A stretch of 35,241 nt of DNA, taken from NCBI GenBank assembly GCA_021299555.1, contig JAJTGH010000002.1, positions 1 through 35,241 on the forward strand, in the 5' to 3' direction. Each line of letters starts with the position of its first letter. Within the stretch, counting starts at the first letter, position 1. A program made the translations under genes and the position numbers. A model generated the notes under the pieces. It did no database searches, had not been told where the DNA came from, and saw only the letters and a list, made by a program, of their open reading frames with translations. Positions 14,479 through 25,503 of this stretch are shown here, one piece after another. This DNA comes from Comamonadaceae bacterium (GTDB lineage Bacteria; Pseudomonadota; Gammaproteobacteria; Burkholderiales; Burkholderiaceae_C).

Positions 14479-15708
14479 TCAGAAATTCCCCACCAACCAT
14501 TCCTTGATCCGACCAAAAGCGTTGTGCACGCTGCCCGCTTTCTGGGCCACCTTCAGGCCGCGCATGCGAGCCAGGCGGGCCTCTTCCATCAGACCCATCA
14601 CAGTGGCCGCCCTGGGCTGGGCCACCATGTCGGCCAGCCCGCTTGAATAGCGGGGCAGGCCCCGGCGCACTGGCTTGAGAAAAATGTCTTCGCCCAACTC
14701 CACCATGCCCGACATGACCGCGCTGCCACCAGTGATCACAATGCCCGAAGACAGCATCTCCTCATAGCCCGACTCGCGAATGACCTGCTGCACCAGGGTG
14801 TAGATCTCCTCAACCCGCGGCTCGATCACGCCTGCGAGCGCCTGTCGCGAGAGCATGCGAGGGCCGCGGTCGCCCAGCCCCGGCACTTCCACCTGGGTTT
14901 CCGGATCGGCCAGCAACTGCTTGGCACAGCCGCTGTCGACTTTGATGTCCTCGGCGTCCTTGGTGGGCGTTCGCAGGGCCATCGCAATGTCGCTGGTGAT
15001 CAGATCGCCGGCGATCGGAATGACCGCGGTGTGCCGGATCGCGCCGCCCGTAAAAATCGCCACATCGGTGGTGCCGGCACCGATATCGACCAGCGCCACA
15101 CCCAATTCCTGCTCGTCCTGACTGAGCACAGCCAGACTCGAGGCCAGCGGGTTGAGCATGAGCTGATCGACTTCGAGCCCACAGCGGCGCACGCACTTGA
15201 TGATGTTTTCGGCCGCGCTTTGCGCGCCGGTGACGATGTGCACTTTGGCTTCGAGCCGAATTCCACTCATGCCGATGGGCTCGCGCACGTCCTGACCATC
15301 GATCACGAATTCCTGGGGTTCAACGAGCAAGATGCGCTGGTCGGTCGAAATGTTGATCGCCTTGGCCGTCTCGATCACACGCGCCACATCGGTCTGCGTG
15401 ACTTCTTTGTCCTTGACGGCGACCATGCCGCTCGAATTTCTGCCACGGATGTGACTGCCCGTGATGCCGGTGTAGACCCGCGAAATTTTGCAATCGGCCA
15501 TCAGCTCAGCCTCTTTGAGCGCCAACTGGATGCTCTGCACCGTGGCGTCGATATTGACCACCACGCCGCGCTTGAGTCCGTTGCTGGCGGCCACCCCCAT
15601 GCCGGCGAGCTTGAGTTCACCGCCGGGCAGCACTTCGGCGACCACCACCATCACCTTGCTGGTACCAATGTCCAGCCCCACCACCAGATCTTTGTATTCC
15701 TTGGCCAT
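14479..15708 (-). CDS. ftsA: Cell division protein FtsA
   Basis: Actin-like ATPase that tethers FtsZ to the membrane. The 409 residues contain 'VGLDIGTSKVMVVVAEV' (phosphate 1), 'VDIGAGTTDVAIF' (phosphate 2) and 'VITGGSAVMSGM' (adenosine motif). The C-terminal amphipathic helix 'FGRIKEWLVGNF' is the membrane-targeting sequence. ATG 15708 is chosen because AAGG lies eight bases upstream and MAKEYKDLVVG is the usual N-terminus. Longer in-frame extensions run into ftsQ. The gap to the ftsQ stop codon is 4 nt. Confidence 0.97.
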   Translation of the reverse strand: MAKEYKDLVVGLDIGTSKVMVVVAEVLPGGELKLAGMGVAASNGLKRGVVVNIDATVQSIQLALKEAELMADCKISRVYTGITGSHIRGRNSSGMVAVKDKEVTQTDVARVIETAKAINISTDQRILLVEPQEFVIDGQDVREPIGMSGIRLEAKVHIVTGAQSAAENIIKCVRRCGLEVDQLMLNPLASSLAVLSQDEQELGVALVDIGAGTTDVAIFTGGAIRHTAVIPIAGDLITSDIAMALRTPTKDAEDIKVDSGCAKQLLADPETQVEVPGLGDRGPRMLSRQALAGVIEPRVEEIYTLVQQVIRESGYEEMLSSGIVITGGSAVMSGMVELGEDIFLKPVRRGLPRYSSGLADMVAQPRAATVMGLMEEARLARMRGLKVAQKAGSVHNAFGRIKEWLVGNF

Positions 15709-15712
15709 AGAG

Positions 15713-16498
15713 TTACCTTGTTGCCTTGTTTGCCTGGACGGCCCCATCTGCCGCCACAGTGGTCACACCCCGCAACCGCAGCGCATAGCCGCTGGGATAG
15801 CGCAGATCGGCCGACTCGATGTTGCGTCCGTAACGCGATGATGTTTGCGAGACGGTGACAACGAAACGCCGCACCCGCTGCACGATCTCATCGATACTGC
15901 CGGATCCGATCTCGATCATGGCGCCGCTTTCCAGGCGCACGCGCCAACTGCCGCGACCGGTCAGTTCAAGCTGCGCCACACTGGTGTCGAGCAACTCAAA
16001 CACCGGGACAAGCGCGCGGTAGGCTTGCAACACCAGACCCGACTGTGCCCGTGGGCCCGCCAGGCGCGGCAACCCCTCGGCTTCGACATCGCCTTGATTG
16101 ACCTCGAACACCTCACCGTAGCTGTTGAGCAGACGGGTATCGTCGTCCAGCCCCCAGAGGGCCACCGGCAGATGCTCTTCAATGCGCACCCGCAGCCGAT
16201 CCGGAAAGTCCCTTCGCACCACAGCCAGCCGCACCCAAGGCACGGACTCAAAGGCCGCTTTGGCCTGCGCCAGATTCAGGGTGAAAAAATTGCCGGTGAG
16301 CTTGGGCGCAACGTTGGCCCGCAGAGTCACTGCGTTGTTGTGGATCAATTCATTTTCAATGCGTATGGCCTGCAGGCCGAAGCTGGGCTGACGCACGGAC
16401 CAATGCACGACAAGGGCCAAAGCCATGCCAGCAAACACAAGGGCCAGCAAAGCACTCAGGCTGTTCATCAACCGCACATCCATGGGCAAGGCGCTCAC
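15713..16498 (-). CDS. ftsQ: Cell division protein FtsQ
   Basis: Bitopic divisome protein that links FtsA/FtsZ to the FtsB-FtsL pair. The 261 residues have a short cytoplasmic tail, one membrane segment (about 14-32, '[18 protein letters not shown]') and a periplasmic POTRA domain starting '[16 protein letters not shown]'. The start GTG 16498 is preferred. It overlaps the ddl stop codon as GTGA and has GGAGG seven bases upstream. ATG 16483, five codons on, has a poor site. Length agrees with the family. Confidence 0.93.
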   Translation of the reverse strand: MSALPMDVRLMNSLSALLALVFAGMALALVVHWSVRQPSFGLQAIRIENELIHNNAVTLRANVAPKLTGNFFTLNLAQAKAAFESVPWVRLAVVRRDFPDRLRVRIEEHLPVALWGLDDDTRLLNSYGEVFEVNQGDVEAEGLPRLAGPRAQSGLVLQAYRALVPVFELLDTSVAQLELTGRGSWRVRLESGAMIEIGSGSIDEIVQRVRRFVVTVSQTSSRYGRNIESADLRYPSGYALRLRGVTTVAADGAVQANKATR

Positions 16499-17463
16499 CG
16501 CAGGTCCTCCCCGTGGTCCAAGCTGGCCGAGACCAGAACCGCCAAGCACAGTTCCTCGTAGGACATTCCGGCCGCCAGGGCCGACATGGGCACCAGCGAA
16601 TGGCTGGTCATCCCGGGCGACGTGTTCATCTCCAGCAAGTGGGGCTGCCGTGTGGCGGCATCGATCATGACATCGGCACGCGCCCAGCCACGGCAACCCA
16701 GACTGCGGTAGGCCGCCAGGACAATCGCTGAGATGGCTTGCTGCTCGTTCGGCGGCAAACCACAGGGCACCAGGTACTTGACCTCGTCGGTGAAGTACTT
16801 GTTGTGATAGTCGTAATTGCCCTGCGGTGCCACGATGCGGATCAGGGGCAAGGCCTTGGCCTGATCGCCGCTGCCTAGCACCGGACAGGTGAGCTCCTCG
16901 CCGGCGATGAATTGCTCGCACAGGACGTCCGCATCGAAAGCGGCGGCCCGCTCGAGCGCCTCTTGCATCTGAGCCTCTTGCGTGACCTTGGTCAGCCCGA
17001 TGGAGGAGCCTTCACGGGCCGGCTTGACGATCAGCGGCAAACCCAGATCGGCGAGCACGGCAGCCACCTGGGCCGCAATGTAAGCGCCTTTGCGCAGCAG
17101 CACATACCTGGGTGTGGGCAAACCTTCGGACAACCAAAGGCGCTTGGTCATCACCTTGTCGATGGCCAGGCTCGAAGCCATGACGCCCGAGCCGGTGTAG
17201 GGCAGGCCCATCAACTCGAGGGCGCCCTGCACCGTACCGTCTTCACCAAAGCGACCATGCAAGGCAATGAAACAGCGTGAAAATCCCTCGGCCTTGAGGT
17301 CAAAGAGGGGACGCTGCGCCGGATCGAAAGCATGGGCATCGACGCCCCGCCCGCGCAAGGCCTGCAGCACACCCTGGCCGGAAAGCAGCGAAATCTCGCG
17401 CTCCGCCGAACGTCCGCCCATGAGCACGGCCACCTTGCCCAGGCTGCGAACATCCGCGCTCAT
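16495..17463 (-). CDS. ddl: D-alanine--D-alanine ligase
   Basis: ATP-grasp enzyme that makes the D-Ala-D-Ala dipeptide for UDP-MurNAc-pentapeptide. The 322 residues include '[14 protein letters not shown]' at the N-terminus, '[19 protein letters not shown]' with the ATP-binding Lys, and '[10 protein letters not shown]'. The metal-binding end '[16 protein letters not shown]' is also present. It belongs to the DdlB group found inside dcw clusters. ATG 17463 overlaps the murC stop codon (ATGA). Confidence 0.97.
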   Translation of the reverse strand: MSADVRSLGKVAVLMGGRSAEREISLLSGQGVLQALRGRGVDAHAFDPAQRPLFDLKAEGFSRCFIALHGRFGEDGTVQGALELMGLPYTGSGVMASSLAIDKVMTKRLWLSEGLPTPRYVLLRKGAYIAAQVAAVLADLGLPLIVKPAREGSSIGLTKVTQEAQMQEALERAAAFDADVLCEQFIAGEELTCPVLGSGDQAKALPLIRIVAPQGNYDYHNKYFTDEVKYLVPCGLPPNEQQAISAIVLAAYRSLGCRGWARADVMIDAATRQPHLLEMNTSPGMTSHSLVPMSALAAGMSYEELCLAVLVSASLDHGEDLR

Positions 17464-18866
17464 GATGCCGCTCCCGCCATCTCAATGACCTTGGCTGCCA
17501 CCTGTCCGATCGAGCCAGCACCCATGCACATCACCACATCGCCATCGCGGGCGTTGTCCACGATGGCCTGGGCCATGTCATCAATGGCCTCAACGAACAC
17601 CGGCTCGACCTTGCCTGCCACCCGCAGGGCCCGCATGAGCGCACGGCTGTCGGCTGCCACGATGGGCGCTTCGCCGGCGGCATAGACCTCGGCCAGCAGC
17701 ACGGCGTCGGCCTGACCGATGACCTTGACGAAGTCCTCAAAACAATCGCGCGTGCGGCTGTAGCGGTGGGGCTGAAAAGCCAGCACCAGACGCCGGCCGG
17801 GAAAGGCGCCACGCGCAGCGGCCAACGTCGCCGCCATTTCAACCGGATGGTGGCCGTAATCGTCGATCACGGTGCACTGCCCGCCGCCGGCCAAGCGAGC
17901 CTGACCGTAGCGCTGAAAGCGCCGGCCCACGCCGCGAAATTCAGACAGGGCTTTTTGCACTGCTGCGTCGGGCACGTCCAACTCAACCGCAATGCTCACC
18001 GCAGCCAGGGCGTTGAGCACATTGTGCAGACCCGGCAAGTTGAGGACCACAGGCAAGTCAGGCAGCGTCACACCATTGCGCCGCTGAACCGTGAAATGCA
18101 TCTGCCCCTGTACATGCCGCACATCCACCGCCCGCACCTGCGCCTGCTCGCCCAGACCGTAACTGGTGATCGGGCACGACACCTGAGCAAGGATCTCGCG
18201 CACCGCCACATCGTCCGTGCAGAGCACCGCGGTTCCGTAAAAGGGCATGCGGTGCAAGAAGTCGACAAAGGCCGACTTGAGCCGCCCGAAATCATGCCCA
18301 TAGGTCTCCATGTGGTCCGCATCGATGTTGGTGATCACCGCCATGACCGGCAGGAGATTGAGAAAGGACGCATCCGACTCGTCGGCCTCGACCACGATGT
18401 AATCGCCCGAACCGAGCTTGGCATTGGCCCCCGCACTGTTGAGCCGACCGCCAATGACGAAGGTCGGATCCAGGCCGCCTTCGGCCAACACGCTGGCCAC
18501 CAAACTGGTGGTGGTGGTCTTGCCGTGCGTGCCCGCAATCGCGATGCCTTGCTTCAGGCGCATCAGCTCGGCAAGCATCAGGGCGCGGGGAACCACGGGA
18601 ATGTGTTTGGCCCGTGCAGCGCGCACCTCCGGGTTGTCAGACTTGACCGCTGTCGAGGTGACCACGGCATCGACCGAGGCCAAATTGGCTGCCGCGTGTC
18701 CAACGAAGGTGCGGATGCCCAGCCCCGAGAGCCGGCGCAAGGTGGCGCTGTCGGCCAGGTCCGAGCCCGAGATCTGATAGCCAAGGTTGTGCAGCACCTC
18801 GGCGATGCCCGACATGCCCGAGCCACCCAGACCAATGAAGTGGATGCGTTTGACGGCGTGCTTCAT
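17460..18866 (-). CDS. murC: UDP-N-acetylmuramate--L-alanine ligase
   Basis: Cytoplasmic Mur ligase that adds L-Ala to UDP-MurNAc. The 468 residues begin with the Rossmann-like UDP-binding block '[20 protein letters not shown]'. The ATP loop is '[18 protein letters not shown]', where the His of GTHGKTT is characteristic of MurC. The C-terminal ligase domain contains '[10 protein letters not shown]' and 'FQPHRYSRT'. ATG 18866 overlaps the murG stop codon. Confidence 0.98.
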   Translation of the reverse strand: MKHAVKRIHFIGLGGSGMSGIAEVLHNLGYQISGSDLADSATLRRLSGLGIRTFVGHAAANLASVDAVVTSTAVKSDNPEVRAARAKHIPVVPRALMLAELMRLKQGIAIAGTHGKTTTTSLVASVLAEGGLDPTFVIGGRLNSAGANAKLGSGDYIVVEADESDASFLNLLPVMAVITNIDADHMETYGHDFGRLKSAFVDFLHRMPFYGTAVLCTDDVAVREILAQVSCPITSYGLGEQAQVRAVDVRHVQGQMHFTVQRRNGVTLPDLPVVLNLPGLHNVLNALAAVSIAVELDVPDAAVQKALSEFRGVGRRFQRYGQARLAGGGQCTVIDDYGHHPVEMAATLAAARGAFPGRRLVLAFQPHRYSRTRDCFEDFVKVIGQADAVLLAEVYAAGEAPIVAADSRALMRALRVAGKVEPVFVEAIDDMAQAIVDNARDGDVVMCMGAGSIGQVAAKVIEMAGAAS

Positions 18867-19999
18867 GACAGCAGCTCCTCGCAGGCACTGACCAGCGTCT
18901 GCGTGGCTTGGGTCTTCTCCAGCCCCTTGGCGGCCGTGGCCCTCCTGAGCAACTCGGTGCGGTCCAGGCCGGCGAGCAACTCGGCCAGGGCCGCGGCGCT
19001 GAGCGACTGCTGTGGCATCAGCCAGCCGCCGCCGGCATCGACCAAATACTGAGCGTTTCGGCTCTGGTGATCGTCAACAGCAAAGGGAAAGGGCACAAAC
19101 ACGGCGGCCGCACCCACCGCGGCAATTTCGGTGACCGTGGATGCGCCCGCCCGGCAAATGATCAGGTCCGCTTGAGCAAACGCCGCCGCGGTGTCTTCAA
19201 TGAAATCGGTCAGATCGGCCTGCACCCCAGCGGCCTGATAGTTCGCGCGCAGCGCATTCAATTGACCAGCGCCACTTTGATGGATGACCTGGGGACGCTT
19301 GGCCTCGGGCAACAGCGCCAAAGCCTGCGGCACCTGCTCATTGAGCGCCTTGGCACCCAGGCTGCCGCCGACCACCAGCAGCCGCAAGGGTCCTTGGCGA
19401 CCCGCAAAACGCTGGGCCGGTGCAGGCTGCGACAGGAACCCGGCGCGCAGCGGGTTGCCCACCCATTGCGCCTTTTCGAGCACCCCGGGAAAGGCCGTGA
19501 AAACGCGGTCAGCGACCTGGCAAAGCACCCGGTTGGCCAAGCCCGCCACACTGTTTTGTTCATGCAGCACCAGGGGCTTGCCCAGCAGCACGCTCATCAT
19601 GCCGCCGGGGAAGGTGATGTAGCCGCCCAGACCGACCACCACATCGGGGCGAATGCGGCGCAACAGGGCCAGGCTTTGCCAGAAGGCTTGCAGCAAACGC
19701 ACAGGCAGCAGCGCCATGGTCAGAAGGCCCTTGCCGCGCAGGCCGCCAAAGTCGATGCAGTCGAAGGCCAGCCCACGCGCAGGCACCAGCTGGCTCTCCA
19801 TGCTTGGGCGCTGGGCCGTGCCCCGCCCGCCAAACCAATGCACCCGCCAGCCCCGCTCGCGCAAAGCCTCGGCCACGGCCAAGCCCGGGAAGATGTGGCC
19901 GCCGGTGCCACCGGCCATGACCATGGCACAAGGCGCATGGGTCCGCATTCGGACGGACTCTGCGGGCATAAGGGGTTGCGGCGACGCGCCCGTACTCAT
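18863..19999 (-). CDS. murG: Lipid II synthase MurG
   Basis: GT28 glycosyltransferase that adds GlcNAc to lipid I on the inner membrane face. The 378 residues contain the two G loops '[19 protein letters not shown]' and '[12 protein letters not shown]'. The donor-sugar region '[25 protein letters not shown]' is present in its parts. The N-terminus is about 20 residues longer than usual. ATG 19999 overlaps the ftsW stop codon and follows a G-rich ribosome site, but the internal ATG 17 codons later (MRTHAPC) would give the standard length. Confidence 0.97.
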   Translation of the reverse strand: MSTGASPQPLMPAESVRMRTHAPCAMVMAGGTGGHIFPGLAVAEALRERGWRVHWFGGRGTAQRPSMESQLVPARGLAFDCIDFGGLRGKGLLTMALLPVRLLQAFWQSLALLRRIRPDVVVGLGGYITFPGGMMSVLLGKPLVLHEQNSVAGLANRVLCQVADRVFTAFPGVLEKAQWVGNPLRAGFLSQPAPAQRFAGRQGPLRLLVVGGSLGAKALNEQVPQALALLPEAKRPQVIHQSGAGQLNALRANYQAAGVQADLTDFIEDTAAAFAQADLIICRAGASTVTEIAAVGAAAVFVPFPFAVDDHQSRNAQYLVDAGGGWLMPQQSLSAAALAELLAGLDRTELLRRATAAKGLEKTQATQTLVSACEELLS

Positions 20000-21255
20000 A
20001 CGCGCCCCCCCTTCATCAAGATGCGGTTCTCGTGGTCAACGCGCAGCACCACGGCCAGCGCCAGGATGTTCATCATGATGGCGGAGCCGCCATAGCTCAT
20101 GAGCGGTAAGGTCAGGCCCTTGGTGGGCAAGGCGCCCAAGTTGACGCCCATGTTGATGAACGACTGAAAGCCGATCCAGATGCCCACGCCCTGAGCCACC
20201 AGACCAGAAAACAGGCGGTCCATGGCAATGGCTTGCCGACCGATGTGCATGATGCGGCGCGTGAGCCACAGAAACAGCGAAATGACCACCAACACACCGA
20301 TCAGGCCAAACTCCTCGCCGATGACCGCCATCAAGAAGTCGGTGTGCGCCTCGGGCAGCCAGTGCAGTTTTTCGATGCTCCCGCCCAAGCCCACGCCGGT
20401 GAACTCGCCACGTCCGAAGGCAATGAGCGAATGGGACAGCTGATAGCCCTTGCGGATGGCATTTTCAGCAGACCACGGATCGAGGTAGGCGAAGATGCGC
20501 TCCCGCCGCCAGGGGCTGGCCCAGATCATGACGGCAAAGGCCAGCACCACGATGGTGGCAATAAAAACGAACATCCGGGCGTTGACCCCACCCAAAAAGA
20601 GGATGCCCATGGCAATGACCGCGATCACCAGGAATGCACCCATGTCCGGCTCGGCCAGCAAGAGCATGCCAACCACCCCCACGGCCACGCCCATGGGCAG
20701 GACGGCGCGGAAAAAGCGTTCCTTGACCTCCATCTTGCGAACCATGTAGTCGGCCGCATACATGAGCACCGCAAACTTGGCCAGCTCTGACGGCTGAAAG
20801 TTCAATACCCCAAAAGAAATCCAACGGCGTGCGCCGTTGACACCACGCCCGATGAAAGGAATGAGAACCACCACCAGCAGCAGCAGCGATGCAACAAACA
20901 GCCAAGGCGCCGCCTTTTCCCACGTCGACATCGGGATCTGGAAAGCCAGCACCGCGACAACCAGCGCCACCGCCAGAGAAAAAGCGTGCCGCAGCAGGTA
21001 ATGGGTGCTTTCATAGCGGGAAAACTTGGGGTTGTCCGGCATGGCCACCGAGGCCGAATACACCATCACCAGGCCCCACAAGAGCAAGGCCATGGTCACA
21101 AACACCAAGGCCTGGTCAAATCCAAGCAGGCGCACCGGCATCGAGGGCCCCATCACGCGTCCGGGCATGCCTGTGCGAACCGGCAAGGCGCTGGCCGGCT
21201 CGGCCGCAACCATGCCCAGAGACTGCCTGATGCGATCGAGCCAGGCCGTCGTCAC
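19996..21255 (-). CDS. ftsW: Septal SEDS peptidoglycan polymerase FtsW
   Basis: Polytopic SEDS glycosyltransferase that works with FtsI at the septum. The 419 residues have about ten membrane segments. The FtsW-type block '[29 protein letters not shown]' is present in its parts near the C-terminus. The loop '[16 protein letters not shown]' is typical of FtsW. The position between murD and murG is the normal dcw place. The start ATG overlaps the murD stop codon. Confidence 0.97.
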   Translation of the reverse strand: MTTAWLDRIRQSLGMVAAEPASALPVRTGMPGRVMGPSMPVRLLGFDQALVFVTMALLLWGLVMVYSASVAMPDNPKFSRYESTHYLLRHAFSLAVALVVAVLAFQIPMSTWEKAAPWLFVASLLLLVVVLIPFIGRGVNGARRWISFGVLNFQPSELAKFAVLMYAADYMVRKMEVKERFFRAVLPMGVAVGVVGMLLLAEPDMGAFLVIAVIAMGILFLGGVNARMFVFIATIVVLAFAVMIWASPWRRERIFAYLDPWSAENAIRKGYQLSHSLIAFGRGEFTGVGLGGSIEKLHWLPEAHTDFLMAVIGEEFGLIGVLVVISLFLWLTRRIMHIGRQAIAMDRLFSGLVAQGVGIWIGFQSFINMGVNLGALPTKGLTLPLMSYGGSAIMMNILALAVVLRVDHENRILMKGGRV

Positions 21256-22946
21256 AGCGTCACCCCATGCTCTTGGGCCAACTCAGCGACCGTCTGGCAA
21301 AAAACCTGCCCCCGGTGGTTGTAGTCTCGAAACATGTCAAAGCTCGCGCAGGCCGGTGAAAGCAGCACCGCATCGCCCGATTGCGCCTGGGCAAAGGCCA
21401 ACGCGACGGCGTCCTTCATGTCCTGGGCATCATGCAAAGGCACGCGCGTCGATGCCAAGGCTTGACGCAGCAGCGGCGCATCGCGCCCAATGAGCACGAC
21501 CGCGCGGGCATGTCGCGAAACAGGCGTGGCCAGGGGCTCGAAGTCCTGGCCTTTGCCCTGGCCGCCCAAAATCACCACCACCTGACGTTCGGCGCCAAGT
21601 CCCTCCAGGGCCGCGACGGTCGCACCCACATTGGTGCCTTTGCTGTCATCAAAAAACTCGATGCCCTCCAGCACACCCACCGGCTCAACCCGGTGCGGCT
21701 CGCCGCGGTACTCGCGCAGCCCATGCAGCATGGGCGCCAGCGCACAACCGGCGGCCGTTGCCAAGGCCAAAGCTGCCAACGCGTTGCAGGCGTTGTGCCG
21801 GCCTCGGATCTGCAAAGCCTCGGCCGGCATCAGGCGCTGAATGTGCAGCGCTTCGTCCTCGTCCTTGCGGCGCTTGATCGTCTCGTCGGCCTCTGCGGCG
21901 CGCACCAACCAGGTCATGCCGGCGACGCTCTCTAAGCCCCAGTGACCGGCGCGGGCCGGCATGTCCATGCCAAAAGTCAGATGGTTGCGCACCAGCGGCG
22001 CACGCGACTTGCCCTTGACCGGCAAGGGCGCTGGCAACTGGCCCATCACCAGGGGATCTTGCCGGTTGAGCAGCATCAACCCCCGCTGACCATACACGTG
22101 GGCTTTGGCCTGGGCGTACGCCTGCATGGAGCCGTGCCAGTCCAGGTGATCCTGGGTCAGGTTGAGTACGGTGGCTGCCGTTGGCTCGAAGTTGTCCACC
22201 CCATCGAGCTGAAAGCTCGAGAGTTCGAGCACCCAGACCTCGGGCAAGTCACCGGCATCGATCGTTGCGCCCAAGGTGTCGAGCAAGGTCGGGCCGATGT
22301 TGCCCGCCACAGCCACGCTTTTTCCTGCGCGCTGCACCAACTGGCCAGTGAGCGCCGTCACCGTGGTCTTGCCGTTGGTCCCTGTGACCGCCAGCACCTT
22401 GGGCCGATAGCCAGGCTCGGGCGCCGGTGGAGCTGCCACGGTCAAGGGTGTGGCCTCATCGGCATCCACGGCCAGCGCCATCTCGCCGGGATCGAGGTCA
22501 GGGCGATCTTGGGCCTTGGCCACCAACACAGGCTGCGGCTGCGGCTCCAGTTCCTGCGGCGGTTGCACAATCACGTCGGCCTGGGCCATGGCAGCCACCG
22601 GCTCGGGCTGGGCCAATTCGGCCAGCGCCTGGGCAAACAGGCTCAGCTCGTTGCCCACATGCAGACCCGTTGCGCGCGCGGCATCCACCACCGGCGCCAC
22701 CTCGGCCGGTGACAGGCCGGGACTTTTAAAAACGGCCTGCTGACCTTGCACCAAATCGGCCGTCAGCGGACCGCTGACGAACACCGCCTGCGGACAGTGG
22801 TAGCGCAAGGCAGCCAGCTGCGGGGGTTCGGGCCGGGTGTCGGCCACGGTGACCTGCGCGCCAAAGCGCAAGCACCAACGCACCAGCGCCAGACCCGATA
22901 GGCCCAGCCCCAGCACCAGCACGCGCTTGTCTCGCAGATTCTTCAT
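21252..22946 (-). CDS. murD: UDP-N-acetylmuramoyl-L-alanine--D-glutamate ligase with a long insertion
   Basis: Mur ligase that adds D-Glu to UDP-MurNAc-L-Ala. The 564 residues compare with 438 in E. coli. The N-terminal UDP-binding domain is '[17 protein letters not shown]' and the ATP loop is '[15 protein letters not shown]' starting near residue 187 (about 110 in E. coli). The C-terminal domain includes '[17 protein letters not shown]' and '[19 protein letters not shown]'. About 75 extra Pro/Gln/Glu/Ala-rich residues (roughly 108-182) separate the first two domains. A second charged insertion, '[14 protein letters not shown]', lies in the central domain. ATG 22946 overlaps the mraY stop codon. 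Confidence 0.96.
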   Translation of the reverse strand: MKNLRDKRVLVLGLGLSGLALVRWCLRFGAQVTVADTRPEPPQLAALRYHCPQAVFVSGPLTADLVQGQQAVFKSPGLSPAEVAPVVDAARATGLHVGNELSLFAQALAELAQPEPVAAMAQADVIVQPPQELEPQPQPVLVAKAQDRPDLDPGEMALAVDADEATPLTVAAPPAPEPGYRPKVLAVTGTNGKTTVTALTGQLVQRAGKSVAVAGNIGPTLLDTLGATIDAGDLPEVWVLELSSFQLDGVDNFEPTAATVLNLTQDHLDWHGSMQAYAQAKAHVYGQRGLMLLNRQDPLVMGQLPAPLPVKGKSRAPLVRNHLTFGMDMPARAGHWGLESVAGMTWLVRAAEADETIKRRKDEDEALHIQRLMPAEALQIRGRHNACNALAALALATAAGCALAPMLHGLREYRGEPHRVEPVGVLEGIEFFDDSKGTNVGATVAALEGLGAERQVVVILGGQGKGQDFEPLATPVSRHARAVVLIGRDAPLLRQALASTRVPLHDAQDMKDAVALAFAQAQSGDAVLLSPACASFDMFRDYNHRGQVFCQTVAELAQEHGVTL

Positions 22947-24121
22947 CGCAGTTTCAAAGTGGACAGGCCAACCAGGCACAGCAGCATGGTGATGATCCAG
23001 AACCGAACCACCACCTGCGTTTCCTTCCAGCCGCTTTTCTCGAAATGATGGTGCAGCGGAGCCATCTTGAAAAATCGACGGCCTTCGCCAAACTTCTTCC
23101 TGGTGTATTTGAAGTAAACCACCTGAGTCATGACCGACAAGGCCTCGACCACAAAGATGCCGCCCATGATGGCCAGTACGATCTCCTGGCGCACGATGAT
23201 GGCGATCGTGCCCAGGGCCGCGCCCAAGGCCAGGGCGCCCACATCGCCCATAAAGACTTGGGCCGGATGGGTGTTGAACCACAAAAAGGCCAAGCCTGCA
23301 CCGGCCATGGCTGCGCAAAAAATCAACAGCTCGCCTGAACCCGGGATGTAGGGCATGAACAGGTATTTGGAATACACCGAGCTTCCCGTGACGTAGGCGA
23401 ACACGCCCAGGGCTGAGCCGACCATCACCACCGGCATGATGGCCAGACCGTCCAGGCCATCGGTCAGGTTGACCGCATTGCTCGAGCCGACGATCACCAA
23501 GTAGGTGAGGACGACGAAGCCAAAAACGCCCAGGGGATAACTGACTTCCTTGAAAAACGGCAGCATCAGGCCGGCCTTGGGCGGCAGGTTCACGTCAAAG
23601 CCTGAGCGCACCCAATTGAGCGCCAGTTCAAGCACCTTGGCATTGGAGCTCTCTGAAATGCTGAACACCAGATACAGCGCTGCCACCAGGCCTATGACCG
23701 ACTGCCACAAGTACTTCTCGCGCGAAGGCATGCCCTCAGGGTCTTTGTTGACGACCTTGCGCCAGTCATCGACCCAGCCGATCGCACCGAACCCCAGGGT
23801 CACCACGAGCACGATCCAGACAAAACGGTTGGACAGATCGAACCAAAGCACAGTGGAGATCGCAATCGACAGCAAGATCAGAACACCCCCCATGGTCGGC
23901 GTTCCGCTCTTGACCAGATGGGTCTGAACTGCATACTCGCGAACAGGCTGGCCGATCTTGAGTGAAGTCAGACGCCGGATCACCCAAGGGCCGGCCGCCA
24001 AGCCAATGAGCAGGGCCGTCAGAGCCGCCATCACAGCCCGGAAGGTGAGGTACTGAAACACCCGAAAAAAGCTCAGCTCGGGCGACAGCGCCTGCAGCCA
24101 CTGGGCCAGCCACATCAGCAT
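22943..24121 (-). CDS. mraY: Phospho-N-acetylmuramoyl-pentapeptide transferase
   Basis: Integral membrane enzyme that transfers phospho-MurNAc-pentapeptide to undecaprenyl phosphate, making lipid I. The 392 residues have about ten membrane segments. Catalytic Asp-rich '[13 protein letters not shown]' and the histidine motif '[11 protein letters not shown]' are intact. '[12 protein letters not shown]' near the N-terminus is family-typical. ATG 24121 is chosen because AAGGAG lies five bases upstream. ATG 24115, overlapping the murF stop codon as TGATG, is the alternative. Confidence 0.97.
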   Translation of the reverse strand: MLMWLAQWLQALSPELSFFRVFQYLTFRAVMAALTALLIGLAAGPWVIRRLTSLKIGQPVREYAVQTHLVKSGTPTMGGVLILLSIAISTVLWFDLSNRFVWIVLVVTLGFGAIGWVDDWRKVVNKDPEGMPSREKYLWQSVIGLVAALYLVFSISESSNAKVLELALNWVRSGFDVNLPPKAGLMLPFFKEVSYPLGVFGFVVLTYLVIVGSSNAVNLTDGLDGLAIMPVVMVGSALGVFAYVTGSSVYSKYLFMPYIPGSGELLIFCAAMAGAGLAFLWFNTHPAQVFMGDVGALALGAALGTIAIIVRQEIVLAIMGGIFVVEALSVMTQVVYFKYTRKKFGEGRRFFKMAPLHHHFEKSGWKETQVVVRFWIITMLLCLVGLSTLKLR

Positions 24122-25503
24122 GCGTGCTCCTTCGTGGCCTGACCACAATGGGACTCGATGGCCTGAACCACCCGCTCCATGCGCATGAAGCGAGAGCCTT
24201 TGACCAGCACGCTGGCAACACCGGGCAACACCGAGGGCAAGGCAGCGAGCAACTGCTCGACCGTCTCAAAATGACGCGCGCCCGGGCAAGCCGGGACAGC
24301 ATGACGCATCAGCACACCAGTGCACCAGAGCAGCTCTATGCCCAACCTGCTGGCCCAGGCGCCGGCCTCTTCATGGAACTGCGGCCCCCGGTCGCCGACC
24401 TCGCCCATATCGCCCAGCACCAGCAGGCGCGGCCCCGGGAGTTCGCGCAAAACCTCGATGGCTGCACGCACCGAGTCCGGGTTGGCGTTGTAGCTGTCGT
24501 CGATCAGGGTCAGCGGCGCGCCGGCAGGCCCTTGCAGCGACCGAGCGCGCGAGCGACCCTGTACCGGCTCGAAAGACGACAGCCCCTGAGCAATGGCTTG
24601 AAGCGCAACGCCCGCCGCGATGGCGCAACTTGCTGCGGCCAACGCATTCTTGACGTTGTGGCGGCCAGCCACCTTGAGCGTGAAATTCAAACGGCCTTGC
24701 GGCGTCAGGGCGTGCACTTGCCAACTGCCGCCCAACGAATCGGCCTGCGCGGTCACATCAGCCGGCCCTTCCAGGGCAAAAGTCAGCACCTTGCGCTCGC
24801 CCGCCAGACGTCGCCAAAGCGCGGAGAAGGCGTCGTCGGCCGGAAAGACTGCTGTGCCATCGGCTGGCAAAGCGCTGAGGACGGCACCGTTTTCAAGCGC
24901 CACCGCCTCAACCGTGGCCATGAACTCCAGATGCTCGCGCTGCGCATTGTTGACCAGCGCGACCGTGGGTTGGGCCATCTGCGCCAGACGGGCGATCTCG
25001 CCGGGGTGGTTCATGCCCAACTCGAGCACCGCGATGCTGTGCTCGGCGCGCAGGCGCAGCAGCGTGAGCGGCACACCGATGTCGTTGTTGAAATTGCCTT
25101 GCGTGGCCAGAGCCGCGGATCCGGCGTGGGCACGCAAGATGGCAGCGATCATTTGCGTCACCGTGGTCTTGCCATTGCTGCCGGTCACAGCAATCAGCGG
25201 ACCTTGCAGGCGCTGGCGCCAGGCCAGCGACAGTTGGCCCAGGGCCTGCCGACTATCGGCCACCTCCAGACCCGGCAAACCCGCAGACTCCAGGCCCCGC
25301 TCAGCCACTGCAGCGACTGCACCGGCGGCACGCGCCTGGGGCAAGAAATCATGCGCATCAAAGCGCTCGCCGCGCAGCGCCACGAACAGATCGCCCGGCT
25401 GCAAGCTGCGGCTGTCGGTATGTACGCGACCAATTCGCAACGCGCCGTCTCCAACCAGGCGCGAGCCGGGCAGCATCTGATGGGCCTGGGCCAGCGTCAT
25501 CAT
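24115..25503 (-). CDS. murF: UDP-MurNAc-tripeptide--D-alanyl-D-alanine ligase
   Basis: Adds D-Ala-D-Ala to the UDP-MurNAc-tripeptide, completing the pentapeptide. The 462 residues contain the ATP loop '[18 protein letters not shown]', '[15 protein letters not shown]' and the C-terminal '[16 protein letters not shown]' and '[10 protein letters not shown]'. These are all MurF hallmarks. It starts at the first of two adjacent ATG codons, overlapping the murE stop codon. Confidence 0.97.
   Translation of the reverse strand: MMTLAQAHQMLPGSRLVGDGALRIGRVHTDSRSLQPGDLFVALRGERFDAHDFLPQARAAGAVAAVAERGLESAGLPGLEVADSRQALGQLSLAWRQRLQGPLIAVTGSNGKTTVTQMIAAILRAHAGSAALATQGNFNNDIGVPLTLLRLRAEHSIAVLELGMNHPGEIARLAQMAQPTVALVNNAQREHLEFMATVEAVALENGAVLSALPADGTAVFPADDAFSALWRRLAGERKVLTFALEGPADVTAQADSLGGSWQVHALTPQGRLNFTLKVAGRHNVKNALAAASCAIAAGVALQAIAQGLSSFEPVQGRSRARSLQGPAGAPLTLIDDSYNANPDSVRAAIEVLRELPGPRLLVLGDMGEVGDRGPQFHEEAGAWASRLGIELLWCTGVLMRHAVPACPGARHFETVEQLLAALPSVLPGVASVLVKGSRFMRMERVVQAIESHCGQATKEHAC

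Noticed and set aside
14405-14479. A 24-codon ORF starting at the ftsA stop codon (TGATG) in the ftsA-ftsZ spacer
   Set aside because: No ribosome site of its own, no recognisable sequence and no regulatory codon cluster; likely chance.
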